Numbered from the stretch's first letter, positions 1-14,800 are shown. The stretch is DNA of 64,000 nt from Vespula vulgaris (GCF_905475345.1 NC_066591.1:8067501-8131500), one strand, 5' to 3'. Translations and numbers: made by a program. Notes: generated by a model from the sequence alone, not told the origin.

Positions 1-316
1 TATGCATCATCTGTAATTAAGAAATTCCGTGCGCTATTTAAGTATTCTTCCCGTAATCTGGCTGGAATGGAATTAAAAATTATGAAAAGGGGAAAATAAA
101 TGAGCCGAGCGAGACCAGCCACCATTCCGTCGTCGTCGTTCTCGTAAAAGCAGTTGAACCAACTATGGTGCGTTACGATCATTTAACGAACAAGAAAAAG
201 AGAGAAAAAGAGAGAGAGAGAGAGAGAGACGAAGAGAGAAGAGAAAACTCAAGAACAACGTGAGTGTTGCAAATTTTTTTCGACTTCTCTTCTCAGATGC
301 TTAAAATTACCGAGAA

Positions 317-320
<4 letters not shown>

Positions 321-373
<53 letters not shown>
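321..373. repeat. (CT)n microsatellite
   Basis: About 26 uninterrupted CT units, followed by degenerate CT/CTTT sequence to about 410. Confidence 0.95.
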
Positions 374-376
<3 letters not shown>

Positions 377-1866
377 CTGTCTCTTTCTCCCTTCCTATGT
401 CTCTCTCAATTTTTATGTGCATATGAAGAGAAATATACGTCTGAAAAAGTGCTCGTCCCATGAATTAGAACTTCCGTCTACTTGGCATGAAAATTATCTG
501 CCTGTGTTACGAACAAAATTTTTCCTCGAAAGTCGAAATAAAACTTGGAAAAACGTTGAAAATGTTCGAAAGAAAGAAAGGAGGGGATAAGTTGGAGGGA
601 TGAGGGTTGAATGAAAAAAGAAAAGAAATAACGGAATAAAAAAAAGAAAAGAGAATTAATCGTTCGCGTTAAGAAACGAAGACGCTAACGATATTCTAAT
701 GAAGAAAAGCATCTAGAAAGATCTAAACGTGTGTACACGTACCTTTTATCTTGTCATAAAATGAAAAAATTCCAACGTATTCTCTTTCTCTCTTCCACTT
801 TCCATTCATATAACGAATTAAAATTCTAATTAAATTTAATGCTAGTCGGCGGTGCTATTTCGAGATAGAGATAGAGGTAGAGATAGAGAGAGATGAAAAG
901 AAAGAAAAGGAAAGAAAATAAAAAAAAAAAAATAACAAAAACGAGATCAATCTTCTACATTTCTCTGGCAATCAATTCAAAGTTAAATGTATTAGAGAGC
1001 GGAAGAATGTAATATTTTTCAAGTGCACTCATTTCCTTCCCTCTTTTATCCTTTGTGATACGGAACACCGTTACACGAATTCTCGAGCATTCCCAATTTC
1101 TCTTCTCCTTTTAACTCTGGCGACCGTTGGCGATGGATATATCGATTATAGGCCGCTACTACCACTGGTGGAAGTCAGGCAGGCATGGATATTTCTCGTG
1201 GCATTTGAATTTCAAGCCCCGACGCGCAAATAGATTCAATTTTTAACGAGCCGTGTTGTCCGTCATGTGCATTTGCCTCGGTGCGTCATCGTCGTACGAA
1301 CTGAATAATGTCGCACCCTCCTGCCGTACATATCCGACCCATAAATATAGATGAGTCGGCTATTGTAAATTCATCGATTTTTCGGTAGAAACCGATGGAA
1401 GATCTCGAATAAGCGAGAAAGAGAGAAAGGGAGACGAGTTGAAATAGTCGAAAGAAGATCGATGCGATCTGCAAAGAGGATCATTTACCGTGGATCGGAT
1501 GAAATTCATTTGAATCGCGAATGAATTTTTCTTCGTCATTTCGTCGGAGAAAGAATATATCGAAGCGAATTACGAGAATTAAAAAAAAAAAAAATAGAAA
1601 AAGAAAAAGGGGTTCGACTATCTCTAATGTAATAACATTTGTATCTATAATGATCAAATAGATGGGTAAAATCGATAGTGATGATAATAGAATTGTGCTA
1701 AAAGAAGCGATAATAGAAAGAAAATAAAGAATAAGAGTGAAAGAGTTTAGGTTAGAAGGAAGGAAGAGATGGTAGATGGTACTGTGAAGTTGGAAATGGG
1801 AAAATACTCATAAAATATCGTGCAAAGCGGAATCGAGCGAGCCGAGGTTAAAATTAAGGTGAACGG

Positions 1867-1902
1867 AAGGAGGAGGAGGAGGAGGAGGAGGAGGAGGAGG
1901 AG
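1867..1902. repeat. (GGA)n microsatellite
   Basis: About twelve AGG/GGA trinucleotide units within a purine-rich stretch. Confidence 0.9.
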
Positions 1903-2702
1903 GTAGATGAACGAGGTTGGACATTATCGGGAGGGTCCATAAATTCAAGAAGATTAGTCCTGGGCGAATCTTCTACGGTCTGGGAGGATCGTGCTCGATA
2001 TTACAAGCCTTTGAACGCTTAAAACCTTTTAAATCGCGAGTCTAATGAACACGATGCGTATATCCTCGTACTATTTTCTCTATGAAGAAAAACAAAAAGG
2101 GAAAAAAGAAAAAGAAATCTTAGCTTTTCATTTTCATTGGTTATAAGATAAATTTCTTCTTAGAAAATGTATAACGACGATCGTCTCTGTAATTGGAAGT
2201 AAATTTTCGTTAATCATAAAAGTTCATTAAAATGTTAATTATACGATTATTAAGAAATCATTTTATGGCGTAACCATTTGAAAAGGATTAATAACGAATG
2301 GTTCCAATTAAAATGTAAAATAAAATGAAAAAAAGGTATCGGGTAATTTTTCGTCATCGTACTCGTTTCTCTGATGGTTCCCCGTCAAAAGGAACTCTTT
2401 TAAACGAATTCTCAAGCTCTTCTGCGGTCATTTTAGAAGTAGATAAATTTCTCTTAATAACGTCATAAGCGATAGGGGGAGGCCGGCTTTACCGAAGGCG
2501 GACCAGCAAAATCCTCGTTACCAGGATAATCTGCCCGCATTTTTATTAATCATCATTAACTCCTTTAATCGGTAGAAGCCGACCGCTATATGGAACTACA
2601 TTTTAATACCCTCGCGTTCGTATTTTTCTCTATTTTCACGTGCGACGTAATCTCCTCGTTCGATTCATTAACAAACGGAGAATGAAAACCGAAAAAGAGA
2701 GA

Positions 2703-2717
2703 AAGAAGGAAAGAAAA

Positions 2718-2756
<39 letters not shown>
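2703..2756. repeat. (GAAA)n microsatellite
   Basis: Purine tetranucleotide run, imperfect at the 5' end and regular at the 3' end. Confidence 0.9.
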
Positions 2757-5700
2757 TACATACATATTCGTTGCCTTTCATTTCATTACATTAAAAGGGA
2801 CATACATATTTATTTAAATAACAATTTATCGATATTCCAAGAGAAAAAATAATACGTTTGGTCAAATATTTTACAATTTGACGTATTAATCGAGGAAAAT
2901 CGAAAGTTAAGCAAATAGAAATACAGAGAGAGAAAGAGAAAGAAAGAGAAAGAAAGAGACAGAGAGAGAGAGAGAGAAAGAGAGAGAAGAGACAGACAGA
3001 GAGTGCAGTAGATAACCAGATAATCCACCGAATCAGCAATTAGTATACATTGGAATAATTAACGCCGATTTCCCGTTAAGCCTTGAGCGAGACACCTTGG
3101 TTGTGCTTCTCAATTACAAAGACGAATTGTTTGTGTCACGCGATAGCTCGACAAATGGGCTTTGATTGCAAATGTGAGAGACAAAGGGAAAGAGATCGTT
3201 GTGTACTAACACCTATATATACGCATATATAAATACGCGTCTATCAACCGCAATTAAATATCAAAACATTTCGTTCGAACGAATGAAAATATTTTATTAC
3301 GAATTTTTTCAATAATTTTTTCGTAAAACGTATACACACATATATATATATATACATACGTAACATACACATATATATACATACAAATATATACACGTAC
3401 GTCCTTATATACTTACATACCTAAATACGTGCACGTATATGACTACAGTGAAATATATGCACGTGCATAGAGTCGAAGATAGGGTAGAAGTAGGAGTGGG
3501 GGGGAGTGGGAGGAGGAGAAAGGGTAAAAGGATGATGAGGAAAAGGCGTGCGTCGAATTCGATGCTTTTCGTTATTCACTAGGAGCAATATCTCAGGTCT
3601 CGCGAACTATTCTTCCGTTCGACGTCTCGGCGCGTCGCGTTTCTATTGTTCGTCGACGTACGGATATTTATTACAAAATGGCACGGAACACCTACCTTAG
3701 GATATATATGTATGCGTGTCTATCTGTATTTGTACGTGTATACATTGAGATTGCTTCAGGGCATAGCAACTTTTTACGATCAGTTCACGAGCGTATCCTC
3801 TTCGATAAAGGAGCCACGCCATTTCTTTTTTCCCCATTCAATTCATTCGTGCGTATTGTGGCCTGGCTGATCGTGTCATTGCCTTCCTAAAGAAACACTT
3901 TCAATGTATAGTGTATATATGTATATATGTATGTGTGTATATGTGTGTATATGTATTCTTTTTTCCACGTTTTGCTGCTTCATCGAGTCACTTTTGTACA
4001 ATGTAACATGTATTTTCATATCGAAATCGAAATGACGTTATAGCAACTTAATCTCGAATTTATATATAATTTAAATATAATGCAAATCGTTACGTTATCG
4101 TTGATAAATCAGTCAGACTTTATTAGTTTTATTTGAAAAGTTATAAAAAGAAAAAGGAATAATTCTTTCTCGTAAATTACAAATGAAATCACTTCCACGA
4201 AATAGTACGAAAATAAAAAATCTAATCAAAACGGGAAACGTTTTAACGTTACGAAATGAATCACTAATATTTTCTTTCTGTTTCTCCCTTTGCATACTTT
4301 AGCATTAGTTTAATTAACCTCGACGTAAAAAAAAAAAAGAAAAAAAGAAAGAAAAGGAAAAAATAGAAAAAAGGAAGAGGAAAGAAGGAAGGGAGTAGAG
4401 GTAGTTTCTTCCTTCCGGCGACGATGAAAACTCTCGAGAATACAAAGAGTTTAACGAAGAAGAAATTCAGAGCTCAGTTCGGAGTCTGCTGGAGGGCCAA
4501 TATAGGTGGTGAGAGAAGCTCTGATATCTTCTTAATGAAATGGGTTTGAAATTGATTGAGTACACACGATACGCGACGCCTTCCGATACTCCTTTCTCCA
4601 AAGAGGAAAGTTGCCATTGAGAAACTGTCGAAAAAGTCTCGTGCTTTCGAGAAGGAAATATTTAAATGGATGGCCGAAAGGAGATCTTTTTTAATAAAGT
4701 GAAATTTGCTTGTAGAAAGAAAGAAAGAAAGAAAGAAAAAAAGGAAAAGAAAATAATACAGACGACTTCGAGCGAAAGTTACGTATAAATTCTTGATCAA
4801 TCTTCATTTATTAGCTCATATTTGTCTATGTATCTATTTCTCTAGTTTTCTTTTTTTTTCTTTTCTATTTATATTTCCTTTCTTTTATTTTTCGTTCGAA
4901 AACAACGTTACATCAGAGTCGATATAAACTTGCACCGATCGGTCTCGATTCTATAGGGAAACAAGTAAAAATTAGATCGCTATTGAACATGAAGAAGTTG
5001 TAGAAGTCCTCTGTCACGGTCAACTAATGGAATTAGATAGGATTATCCAGAGACAAGAGCACAAGCAGGGGAAAAGTTAAGTTAACGCTGGTGCTATCGT
5101 TAACTTAATTATACGTCTCTCCTTCTTGTATCGATGTAATCGATAATTCGAGACGCTTGACAAAATTTGTTGGAAATCTTATTTTTAGCTGTTGGGTATA
5201 TATCCAAATATATTCCATTTCCTATGCTTTCTCGACGTTATAATTATCATCTTTCATGATAATATTAATAACCCGTCCGTCCATTCGTCCATCTTTCTAT
5301 TGCTTTTATTTCAATGGAGAGATTATTAAACGAGTACGGACAAAAATACGAGCTGGAAGAAGCTTAAACGAGTCTGGTAAATGTCCTGTTCTTTCTTTTA
5401 ATCGAAATTCACTTTATGAGGACAGAGAAACTGAGAAAGATAGAGAGAACGTACTAAAGAGAATGAGAAAAAGAGATAAAGGAAGAAACGCGAGTGATAA
5501 ACAGACCAACAGGCTAAAAGAAATAAGAGAATAAGAAATATAGGGACGATAGAAAAGTGGAATTCCACGTGTTACGTCCTTTACTGACGTCTACGCGACT
5601 AACTGGCATCGTTAGAGAAAACAAATTGCGAGGAATTACATTCTTGCACGAATATTAAGTGCTCCCCTTTAAGAATACCGCTCGTATTTTCTCCTCTTTC

Positions 5701-6187
5701 TCTCTCTCTCTCTCTCCTTCTCTTTCTTCTTTTATCTATTATTTATGTTATCTGACTTTATGTAGCAAACGTGCTCTAAACTTGCTCGCTGCCGTATACG
5801 TTTATTTTTTTTTTCTATGTATGACTTGTAGAGAGATTCTGTTATGTTTGTCTTGCCACATATTACTATGGGCATAAATATCTAATGTAAACAGTACAAT
5901 TTATAATTGGCCGTATTGTGGTTATTTATCTTAACAAGATACGTAAATATGCGTGAGGAAAAAAAACAAAAAAGACAAAAGTGAACGAGCGTGTACGTCG
6001 TCGTTGTTATTGTTGTTGTTGTTATTACGTTCCTTGGTGTTCTGTAGTTGATTAAAGTCAGTCAACGGAACCGACTCCGACATACATATATACACATTAT
6101 CATAAATCAATTCGAGAATGCAGTATCAACTCGACACCAACGAACTTGGCACCGTACGAATACTAATTACGAACGACTGCTAATCAT

Positions 6188-6220
<33 letters not shown>

Positions 6221-6971
6221 CGATTTCGTCAGCGAAATGGAAACAGTTCGGTCTACCCAATACTATTACTGTAAATAGAAGAGAATTTTTATTCGATGTC
6301 CTAGTTCACACGATATCGAATAAGCCACGCGTTCAAACTCTCCCTTACTCGCGTTCGCGTGCCTTACGCTACATAAATTAACATATGAACGGGTTCGATA
6401 CGATATAGTCAAACATTAGCGAGCAATATTCATATGGAGATTTCACTTGAAGAGTATTATGGATCTAACAAGCCGTGGCTAAGCTATTTACATAAATGCC
6501 GAAATCCGGGGCGATTTAGTTCGACGGATTTCGTCGACCACCGACCGTGTCGAAAGCGGCCTCCAAAGTGGGAGACGTTAAAACCGTTTACCATCCGTCC
6601 CAATCGACGTGCTATTTCACTTTCGGCATCGTGTGCGTATCCTCTTTCACCATGTCCATGTGTGTCCATCCTGTCTACTTGCGTTTGTGTGTCCTATGTT
6701 CGGAGCTAATGCGACGGGAAGCTTCACCGAAATTCGCATCCGTTTTAAGGACGAGATGGAAGATAAACGATCGCCTACCTTCGACCTGTTACGTGTTTGG
6801 TGTAAGTGGAACGGTCACTTTTTCCTTGGACTTATCCTAAATCCACAACGACGCTTTTTTTATTTTAATTGCGTTCAATTGAATTTCCCAATTTTTCTAT
6901 TTATTTATATATGTATACATTCATATATATTATATATGTTCGAGCGAATAATGTAGAAATATAAACTGGTA

Positions 6972-7333
6972 TTAGAAATTAAAATGAAAATATTCGTGTA
7001 CGAAAATATCGTAAAATACAACAATTTGATTTTCTTGTTATTTTTTGTTTTGTTTTTTTATTATCGATATTTAATTAGAAATTAAAATAAAATTCGTATA
7101 TAAAAATATTGTAATATACAATTTGATTTTCTTATTTTCTTTTTTTTTTATTATCAACATCTGCTTAGAAATTAAATTGAAAATATCGTAATATACGACA
7201 ATATGATTTTCTTGTTTCGTTTTTATTATCAATATCTGATTAGAAATTAAAGTGAAAATATCCATACATGAAAATATCGTAATATATAACAATTTAATTT
7301 TCTTATTTCTTTTTTATTATCAATATCTTAGAA
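6972..7333. repeat. Four-unit degenerate tandem array, period about 75-103 bases
   Basis: Units begin with TTAGAAATTAAA-like sequence at about 6972, 7075, 7165 and 7240, with a partial fifth at 7328. Each continues through GAAAATATCGTAATATA, CAATTTGATTTTCTT, a poly-T run and TTATCAATATCT. The units differ in length mainly in the poly-T run and in the first third. A reverse-strand open frame of 73 codons across it is just the repeat being read through. Confidence 0.75.
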
Positions 7334-7388
7334 ACTCGCTATTTATCGGACGATAAAATTATTATGGTACAACGATACACACACACAA

Positions 7389-7420
<32 letters not shown>

Positions 7421-7660
7421 GTATATCTCGCCATGAATAAATCCTGAGAGAATCGTGAGAATAAGAAAGAATAGAATCTGGACAATTCGTTTCGTGAGAG
7501 ACGAACAGAATTGTCGGAGAATGGAACGCGTCTTCCTGCTATCGAGAGACTTCCGCGCGAACGAGGCCGATTATTTCGCGCGAAATCGACAACTGCACTC
7601 TCAGCTACAAATCATCAGGGACTGATTGTGTCGAGTGTTCTCTTCTCCTCCATCTTCTCT

Positions 7661-7684
7661 TCGTACTACTACTACTACAACTAT

Positions 7685-7716
<32 letters not shown>

Positions 7717-7737
7717 TTACTACCACAATTACTACTA
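7661..7737. repeat. (CTA)n trinucleotide repeat followed by (CGT)n-like run
   Basis: About 25 mostly TAC/CTA units with a few interruptions, then a short TCG/TCT run to about 7773. Open frames here encode Tyr or Thr runs and are artefacts. Confidence 0.9.
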
Positions 7738-7870
7738 CTCATCGTCGTCTTCATCGTCTTCGTCGTCGTCCTTGTCGAATAATTCTATGGAGAATTTACG
7801 AAGCTCTGCCACCTTCTCGTTTCTTGTCATCTCAATAGAATATCATTTGATCTTGTAACTATCGATTCCT

Positions 7871-7909
<39 letters not shown>

Positions 7910-9788
7910 TTCTCTTTCTCTTTCAAACAGATATACATACACTTCAACTTCTCTCATCACGCAAATATATTGTATATTATTAAACGAGAGATTTTTGCAT
8001 ATTTGTATATTTGTCAATTTTATCTCAAAAATGGACCTAGGGATTTTGTTAAAACGAAACGAGTCTACCGTTTTCGAACGCGACAAAATGATTTAGCTAA
8101 ATCTCGACTTTGATATCGTTCATTTAGAAAGTTGAATAGTTATAGGAAATATGATAGATTTTTTTCAGTTTACTTGCCGTATAATCCGCATGACGCCACG
8201 ACGAATTTGACAATAACGATGTTCGATATATTTTTGTTAAATGGTTTTCTTAACGCTGAAGTTATAAATGTAAAAATTAAAAATCGAAAACTTTATAACA
8301 TTTAATGACGAAATCATCTAATTTTTATTGATAGAGATTTTGTGTTCAATGCTCTATATTTTGTGAATACAAATCGTTAATTCTTTATGACTGAATGTAA
8401 AGTTTTGTTTTGTAAACAATTTACTATTGAAAATTTAATATATTTCGGTGTTTCTTCGAAACTTTGAGATTTCAAATTTAATAAAAAAAAAAAACAAAAC
8501 ATCGTTGAAAGAAGATCAACTATGGGATTTTATACGATACTTTTTCTTACGTCAACAAACATAACAGTTTGGAAGTCTTTTTACCATAAAGAATCCACGT
8601 CACTTTCCGTAATGTTCTATGAAAAGAAACGTTGAACACCATAGAAGTTAACCCGAATGTAATAAAACTCGACTCTGAAGAACTACGGTGTCGGTTATTC
8701 CGATAACATGGAAAACATCAATATATCAATCGAATTGCTTCAGAAAATTTTTTTTTATAGCCTCGTCCTATTTTACCAAACGAACGATAGTCGGTCTTTC
8801 AAATATTCTTCACCTATATGCCCTTTTTACTTGATTGTAAAGCGATTCGCGGGAACGATTCATCGATAAAAACTTCTCTACCAAATGGCTCGTGAAATAT
8901 GCCGACGAAACTACCATCTGTCTCTCTCTTTCTCTCTCTCTCCAACGTGGGAACATTATACCTATTCTCGATCGTAATCGTGAATCAAAGAAAGAAAGAC
9001 GTTAAAAATGAATTCTTACTTGTTAATTTCGAATTAATTTTTTCAAAGATAACATCCTCTCGAATTTATCTGCTGGATAAATTTCATGGTATATTTTTTT
9101 ATTATATGCAAGAGAGAGAAAGAGAGAGAGAGAGAAAAGAAGAAAGAAAGAAATAAATAAAAAGGATAAGCGTTTAACGAGACTCGCGTTTTGTTCGACG
9201 TTGTTTATTTGAACATTTCTCACCGTGTGTACGTACATACGGTTAGTTTCCGCCTGTTTCCTGAAAACGTCGATAGTAATTTTCACTGGAAAGTCAAAAA
9301 CGTGTCGCGCGTGCCGTCCGTTTCGTCCATTAATATCGAGCCTCCGTGTGACGCGAAATAATGACGGGCGCAGCACGTCGTCCGACATTGAACATGTGAT
9401 GTGGTAACGTGGTGAGCGTGGGATACGTGTGTGTATGCGTGCGTATATGCGTGCGTGCGTGTATACATGCGTGGTTGCATGTATGCATGCGTGCACGAGA
9501 CATATGGGGAAACGATCGAACGATAAAAGTTAAGATGAAATGTGATAGAAGTGTACATAGATGTATAAAGACTTGCGTAGGAACGTATTTATTCGATACG
9601 AATATAATCGATACATTTTCAATAATAACAATTTCATAAATTTCATCTAATAATCCGAAAAAGAAAAAGGAAAGATAGAAAGGAAAGAAGAAAGGAAGAA
9701 AGAAAGAAAATTTAATCGATAGCGTAGTACAGTACGTTTCGTCAAATTTTTATATATTTTTGCTCGATTAAACGAATTTTTTCTTTTA

Positions 9789-9892
9789 TTATTATTATTT
9801 ATTATTAATTATTACTAATATATTATTATTATTTATTATTAATTGTTATTCATGTATTATTATTATTATTATTATTAATATTATTATTACCA
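9789..9892. repeat. (ATT)n imperfect trinucleotide repeat
   Basis: TTA/ATT units with interruptions such as TAATTATTACTAATA. Confidence 0.85.
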
Positions 9893-10472
9893 TCATCATT
9901 AAACTTACTTCGATATCCTAAAAAGCATTACCTATTTAAATCGAACAAACATAATATATCAATTTCCTTTTAAACTGTCTTACAGATAAGAAGAAAAAAG
10001 GGGAAAGAAAGAAAAAAAAAGAAGAAAAAAAAAGAGAACAGGGTGGGTACAAATTCATGGAGAATATCCGTGAATATCTCATCCCTACCCACTTCTTCCT
10101 TCTTTTCGATGGAAGATTTTGAACACTGTGACAATATCGCGGAATGGTCTCCTCCGTTATTAAGAATCGAGCTTCGTTTACTGTCCCAGCAAAAAGTCGA
10201 GCAAAAATGGCGCTATAAAAAGTTTTCGGGATCGGAAAACTTTTATTCGTTTTCCTTTGCTTCTTTCTCTCCCTTTCTCCCTCTCTAGCGAACTCTAGCT
10301 TGCTCCTCTGCCAGCAACTATATATACACGTTGTTTCTCTCTCTCTCTCTCTCTCTCTCTTTTCTCCCTCTATCTCTTTTTCTCTATCCGTACTCGTCGA
10401 ATTGTAGTTACCGTAGCAAAGCAAAGAGAAATTTTCTATCTCTTTCTCGTTTTCTTTCTCTCTCAATTCTCT

Positions 10473-10474
<2 letters not shown>

Positions 10475-10522
<48 letters not shown>
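10475..10522. repeat. (CT)n microsatellite
   Basis: Over 20 CT units; a second, shorter CT run lies at about 10336-10360. Confidence 0.95.
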
Positions 10523-10525
<3 letters not shown>

Positions 10526-11205
10526 CCTTCCACCTTTGTGGGCAGCAACTCTAATCCGGGCTCTCATTTACTAGAATATCATATCTACTGGTAGTGGAAA
10601 TCGAGAATCGACTTTTGTGCCGAACCGCTAACGGCTTCGCCTCGTAACACCCTTTTCCACGAGACGAGATCCACCGAATCGTTTTTCGAACGTGCAAACG
10701 CGATCGTTAATAGTACTCCTACAAAAACTCTCTCTATCATTTGTACGTGTATTATTTGTTCGCACGAATTGGGAACACAACTCCGTTTTATGCATATCGA
10801 TTATGTACGAAAGATGATCTAGCGAGAAACAAAAAAGAAGGAAAACAAAAAAGAAATGAAAGATAAGAATCAAGTTTAATAAGAGGTCTCTTTCGGAAAG
10901 GAAATGAACGGTATCGTTTATAATCCGAATAACCTACATAATAAAGGGAAGTTCGTGAAACAAGAAGGGGATGCAACGATGCATGGACCACCGTGTACCC
11001 TGGAGCCAAAGATGTCGCAAGCCAATTTCTCCTTTGAAGTCAAAGCATCCTACCCTCTCTCTCCCTCTCTCCCTCTCTCTTTCTCTAGACTAGTATGAGG
11101 TCTTTGCCTTTCACGTAGATCATTTTAGCCAAGAGGTCCCTTGAACTTTGTCGTCCTTAATACACATACATACATACTTATATATACATACGTACATATA
11201 TACAT

Positions 11206-11239
<34 letters not shown>

Positions 11240-12409
11240 CGTGCTTCCAAGAAAAACTTGACAAATCTTTTTATTCCTTTTTTAAAATCACGCTACGTAC
11301 AGGACGTTTCAGAATATGCGATCATAACTTTACCGACGTTAAAATAAAACAATGAGTACAAACAAACATATTCTGGATATGATGGTGTTTACGAGATACA
11401 ACTGTTTTTTGTATTATATAAATTATCTTAAGCTTCATAAAGGTCAAAATGGTCACCTTCGAGTCGTTCAAAGATACCTGCTATCGTTCACATTTATTGA
11501 CGATCATTCTTTTTTTTTATAATACGTAGTCAGAGTATCTTAACATTGTCATATAATCATTTTATTGCGAACTAACCGATCTAGGTGCTACAGATAATTA
11601 AATCTATCAGATTTAAGATGTCTGAAAGATTATACTACGAGGAAGTTCTTTAAAGGATGATAAACAATTGACGATGATAAAGACAACGATAATTGATTTA
11701 AAAAATAATAAAGGTCATGTCGGACGTATTAACTTTTTTTCTTATTTTAGTGTACCGAATCTATTGAGTGAAGTTATACGCTATATGTTTTGAAACAACG
11801 TGTATATATTCTTTGAATTAGATAGAGAACTACTTTCGTTTATCGTATCTTGGAAACGAGTTAGAATCGAATCGAGAATAGTAAGTGTAAGTGAGAGAGA
11901 GAGAGAGAGAGAGAGGATCTAAAGGGGTAGCTAAAAGGAATCTAGACGACTGCGACAAAAAGAAGAAAGAGGTTTGGGGTGATTTGGGGTTGGAAGGGTA
12001 AGAGAGGTTTCTCTCCGTGAAATGGGAAGAAAGAAAGATATAAAGTCGACGATTCTCGAGGAAATGGCGGCGATTTATTCAGGCACGGGCCATGAGATTG
12101 AATAAGAACTGAATAATAGGCTTCTGACCAAATTGCCAGTCAAGGTGCCACACCTGACGCCTATTCCAACGATTTCCAAGAGCTGCTACCCCTTTCGTAG
12201 TACGACGAACGAGCTTTCGAACCTACGTACGACGTGTTTATCGTTTCTCGTACTTCGATACGATCGGATCGAACGTACTTTCGGTATTTCGTGTACTTTC
12301 TCAGAAGGAAATGTGAAAATCTTTCAAGTCGTATATTTACGTGACTGCATTCGCATTGAATTCGTACTTTGACATATGTATATGTAAATATATAGTATAT
12401 GTAAGTATG

Positions 12410-12442
<33 letters not shown>

Positions 12443-13170
12443 ATATCGTTTGCTATTTCTAGAGAAGACGTTTCACCTTTAATCGGATCTGGATACGTCG
12501 AAATTCTGACTAAAGAAAGAAGGATTCGTGTTAGCATGTTTCCATCTAAGTTTGTTTTTTTTTCTTATACTTAATCTTATTACTTAAAATAACTTTAACT
12601 AGTTAAAATAAGAAACGTACGATCTACATTTTTTGACCTACAAATTATATTGATTTCGATCGAATTAATTCAATTGGAAAATAGGAAAATCGAATTTTTC
12701 TATCTTATAATAGAAGTTCTATTCTTATAGTAGAAACTTATGGTGTATCGTCGCCTTCGTATCGTGTATGACATATTGCCGCAGCCAACATGTAAATCAT
12801 GCTGTGTAATATAGAGAGATGCGTTCAAACTCACGCGTATATATATGAACATGCATACAGCGAATATGTGTTAGAGAGAGAGAGAGAGAGAGAGAACTTC
12901 TCCGGCCATACGTTATTAAAGCAGATGCGAAACGGAGGTTCTGATAGGAGGCTTGGCCAGCCGAGATCCCCATGTTTGGACCAGTTACGAAGCGGTACGC
13001 GGCCGGAGTCCAGATTTGATATGGCATTGTGTGCGCTTCCGAATCGAGCAAGAACAACGTCCACACGCGGATAACGCATTATGATGTACATAAGTGATCT
13101 AACGAGCCAAACGAGATCTCAATTTCTCTCGCTGTCTATCTTTCTCTCTCTCTCTCTCTCTTTCTCTTTC

Positions 13171-13204
<34 letters not shown>

Positions 13205-13678
13205 AATCTTTATCTCTTTTTTTCGTTATATGATAATTATATAAGAGAATATATTAAAAATATTTATATAAAATATATAATATAAAAATATTTCATATAA
13301 AACGATTTATTTATGCACGATCTAAATTATTTATCCCTCGTATAAAATATTCACGTATATATTTCTATGTAAAAGTTAATCGGACGTTAAAAAATATTCC
13401 GAAACAAATTGAAATCCGAAAGATAAAAAAAAACAAAAATAGAAAGAAAGAAAGAAAAATAAATAAATAAATAAATTTCAAATTAAAGAAATTTCGTTCG
13501 AATCGATCTATGATTAAAATGTGAATCCATGATCTGTCCCAAAAGTGTCACACACGATTACGACACACATACACACACACACACATATATGTATCTACCG
13601 TCAAAGCTCACGGCCGAGTAACGTGTCGCTTTTCTGGTTGATACATTCGTCGACGTTTGTTCCCGTGATTCAGCTCAG

Positions 13679-13679
<1 letters not shown>

Positions 13680-13730
<51 letters not shown>

Positions 13731-13742
13731 TCCCTCTCTCTC
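13680..13742. repeat. (CT)n microsatellite
   Basis: About 30 CT units with two CCCTC interruptions near the 3' end. Confidence 0.95.
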
Positions 13743-14764
13743 CGTTTCTGTCTGTCGCATATCTACGTACACGCGTCTAGATAACGCGACTATTCACGTG
13801 TCAATTGTAGGTCGAATTTCCGCTCGGCAGGCAAATTTCAACTTCCGATAGTGTTTCACCGAAATAAACCGACGAACGTAATCCGAACGTGGGCTTTCAT
13901 GCGAACGCCGATTTCATGACTCTCACTTTAGACGTGTATACCATAGAATTGTCTAGTGTGCATATCTCCCTCGAGAAAGAAAAGAGTGCATTTGACGTTG
14001 TTGTAAAATTTCGAATTATTAATCAAAGCGTGAAGATCAACGAATCAAGGATGGTGTAGTGAGGGTGGGATGATGGGAGAACGTGGAGAGAAAGAAAGGA
14101 ATCAAAAGGAATAGGTAGATAATAATTATTCCATCAGCATCCTTGTTACTGTTCATTTCTTTTTTCTTTTTTTTGTTACATCTGTAAGAGAACGAGAAAC
14201 GTAACCCGAATAAAAAATGAAATTTATCTACGTGATCGCTTGAAATTCGCGATGGTCTGTAAAAAATGTATGTAAAGTGTACGAAAGAAGGAGAGAGAAA
14301 GCGAGAGAGAGAGAGAGAGAGAGAAGAAAAAAAGAAATAGATTGCTATATATTTGTTACTTTGACGTCTAAATGTCGTATTACCTGCATATGTATAACCT
14401 ACTTATTTATATAAAAATCGATTCGAAAGCCGTTACTTTCAGGAATCGACTTGGCCGATTGTGACATTTTTCAGCTTCTTTTTCTCGAACGATAGGCTTT
14501 TAAATAGAAAAAGAAGAAGAAATAAATATATATGTGTGTGTGTATGTGTGTGTGTGGAATTCTATTTATCTTCCTTTTCTTTTTACTTGGAAAACATTTT
14601 CTCGAGATAAAAGAGATACTGCGTAGCTGGCCAGAAAATAAATGCGAGAAAAATGGAGGATGAGTATTTGTAATAAAGCCTTGTTATTGAGCACTTTGAG
14701 AATGGGATAACAAAAAAAGAGTTTGAATAACGCGCGCCGCGGTATTGACACGCGTTACGAATTT

Positions 14765-14800
<36 letters not shown>

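Larger units (their letters stand above)
1..6971. other. No gene seen: intron or upstream sequence rich in microsatellites
   Basis: AT-rich sequence with CT, GA, GAAA, TA and AGG repeats and many poly-A or poly-T runs. A complex patch at about 1100-1280 and another at 6420-6830 are free of repeats and have short open frames, but none matches a protein I recognise or an FN3 half. It may be part of the first long intron of the long isoform. Confidence 0.7.

Noticed and set aside
264..590. Open frame with a long Ser-Leu run
   Set aside because: It is a (CT)n microsatellite read as codons; the same holds for the many Ser-Leu or Arg-Glu frames across the window.
9023..9496. Reverse-strand frame of 157 codons with His/Thr/Arg-rich start
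   Set aside because: The start is a TGCGTG-type repeat and the end is a CT repeat; the middle shows no recognised domain.
10043..10288. Forward frame with a Trp-Ser-Pro-Pro stretch that might be an FN3 half
   Set aside because: The remaining FN3 pattern (Gly-x-Ile-x-x-Tyr-x-Val-x-Tyr) is absent and no phase-2 donor follows at the right distance.
11290..11560. Possible degraded transposon (CAGGACGTTTCAGAATATGC region)
   Set aside because: It resembles ends of some insect elements in composition only; no terminal repeats, target duplication or transposase codons seen.
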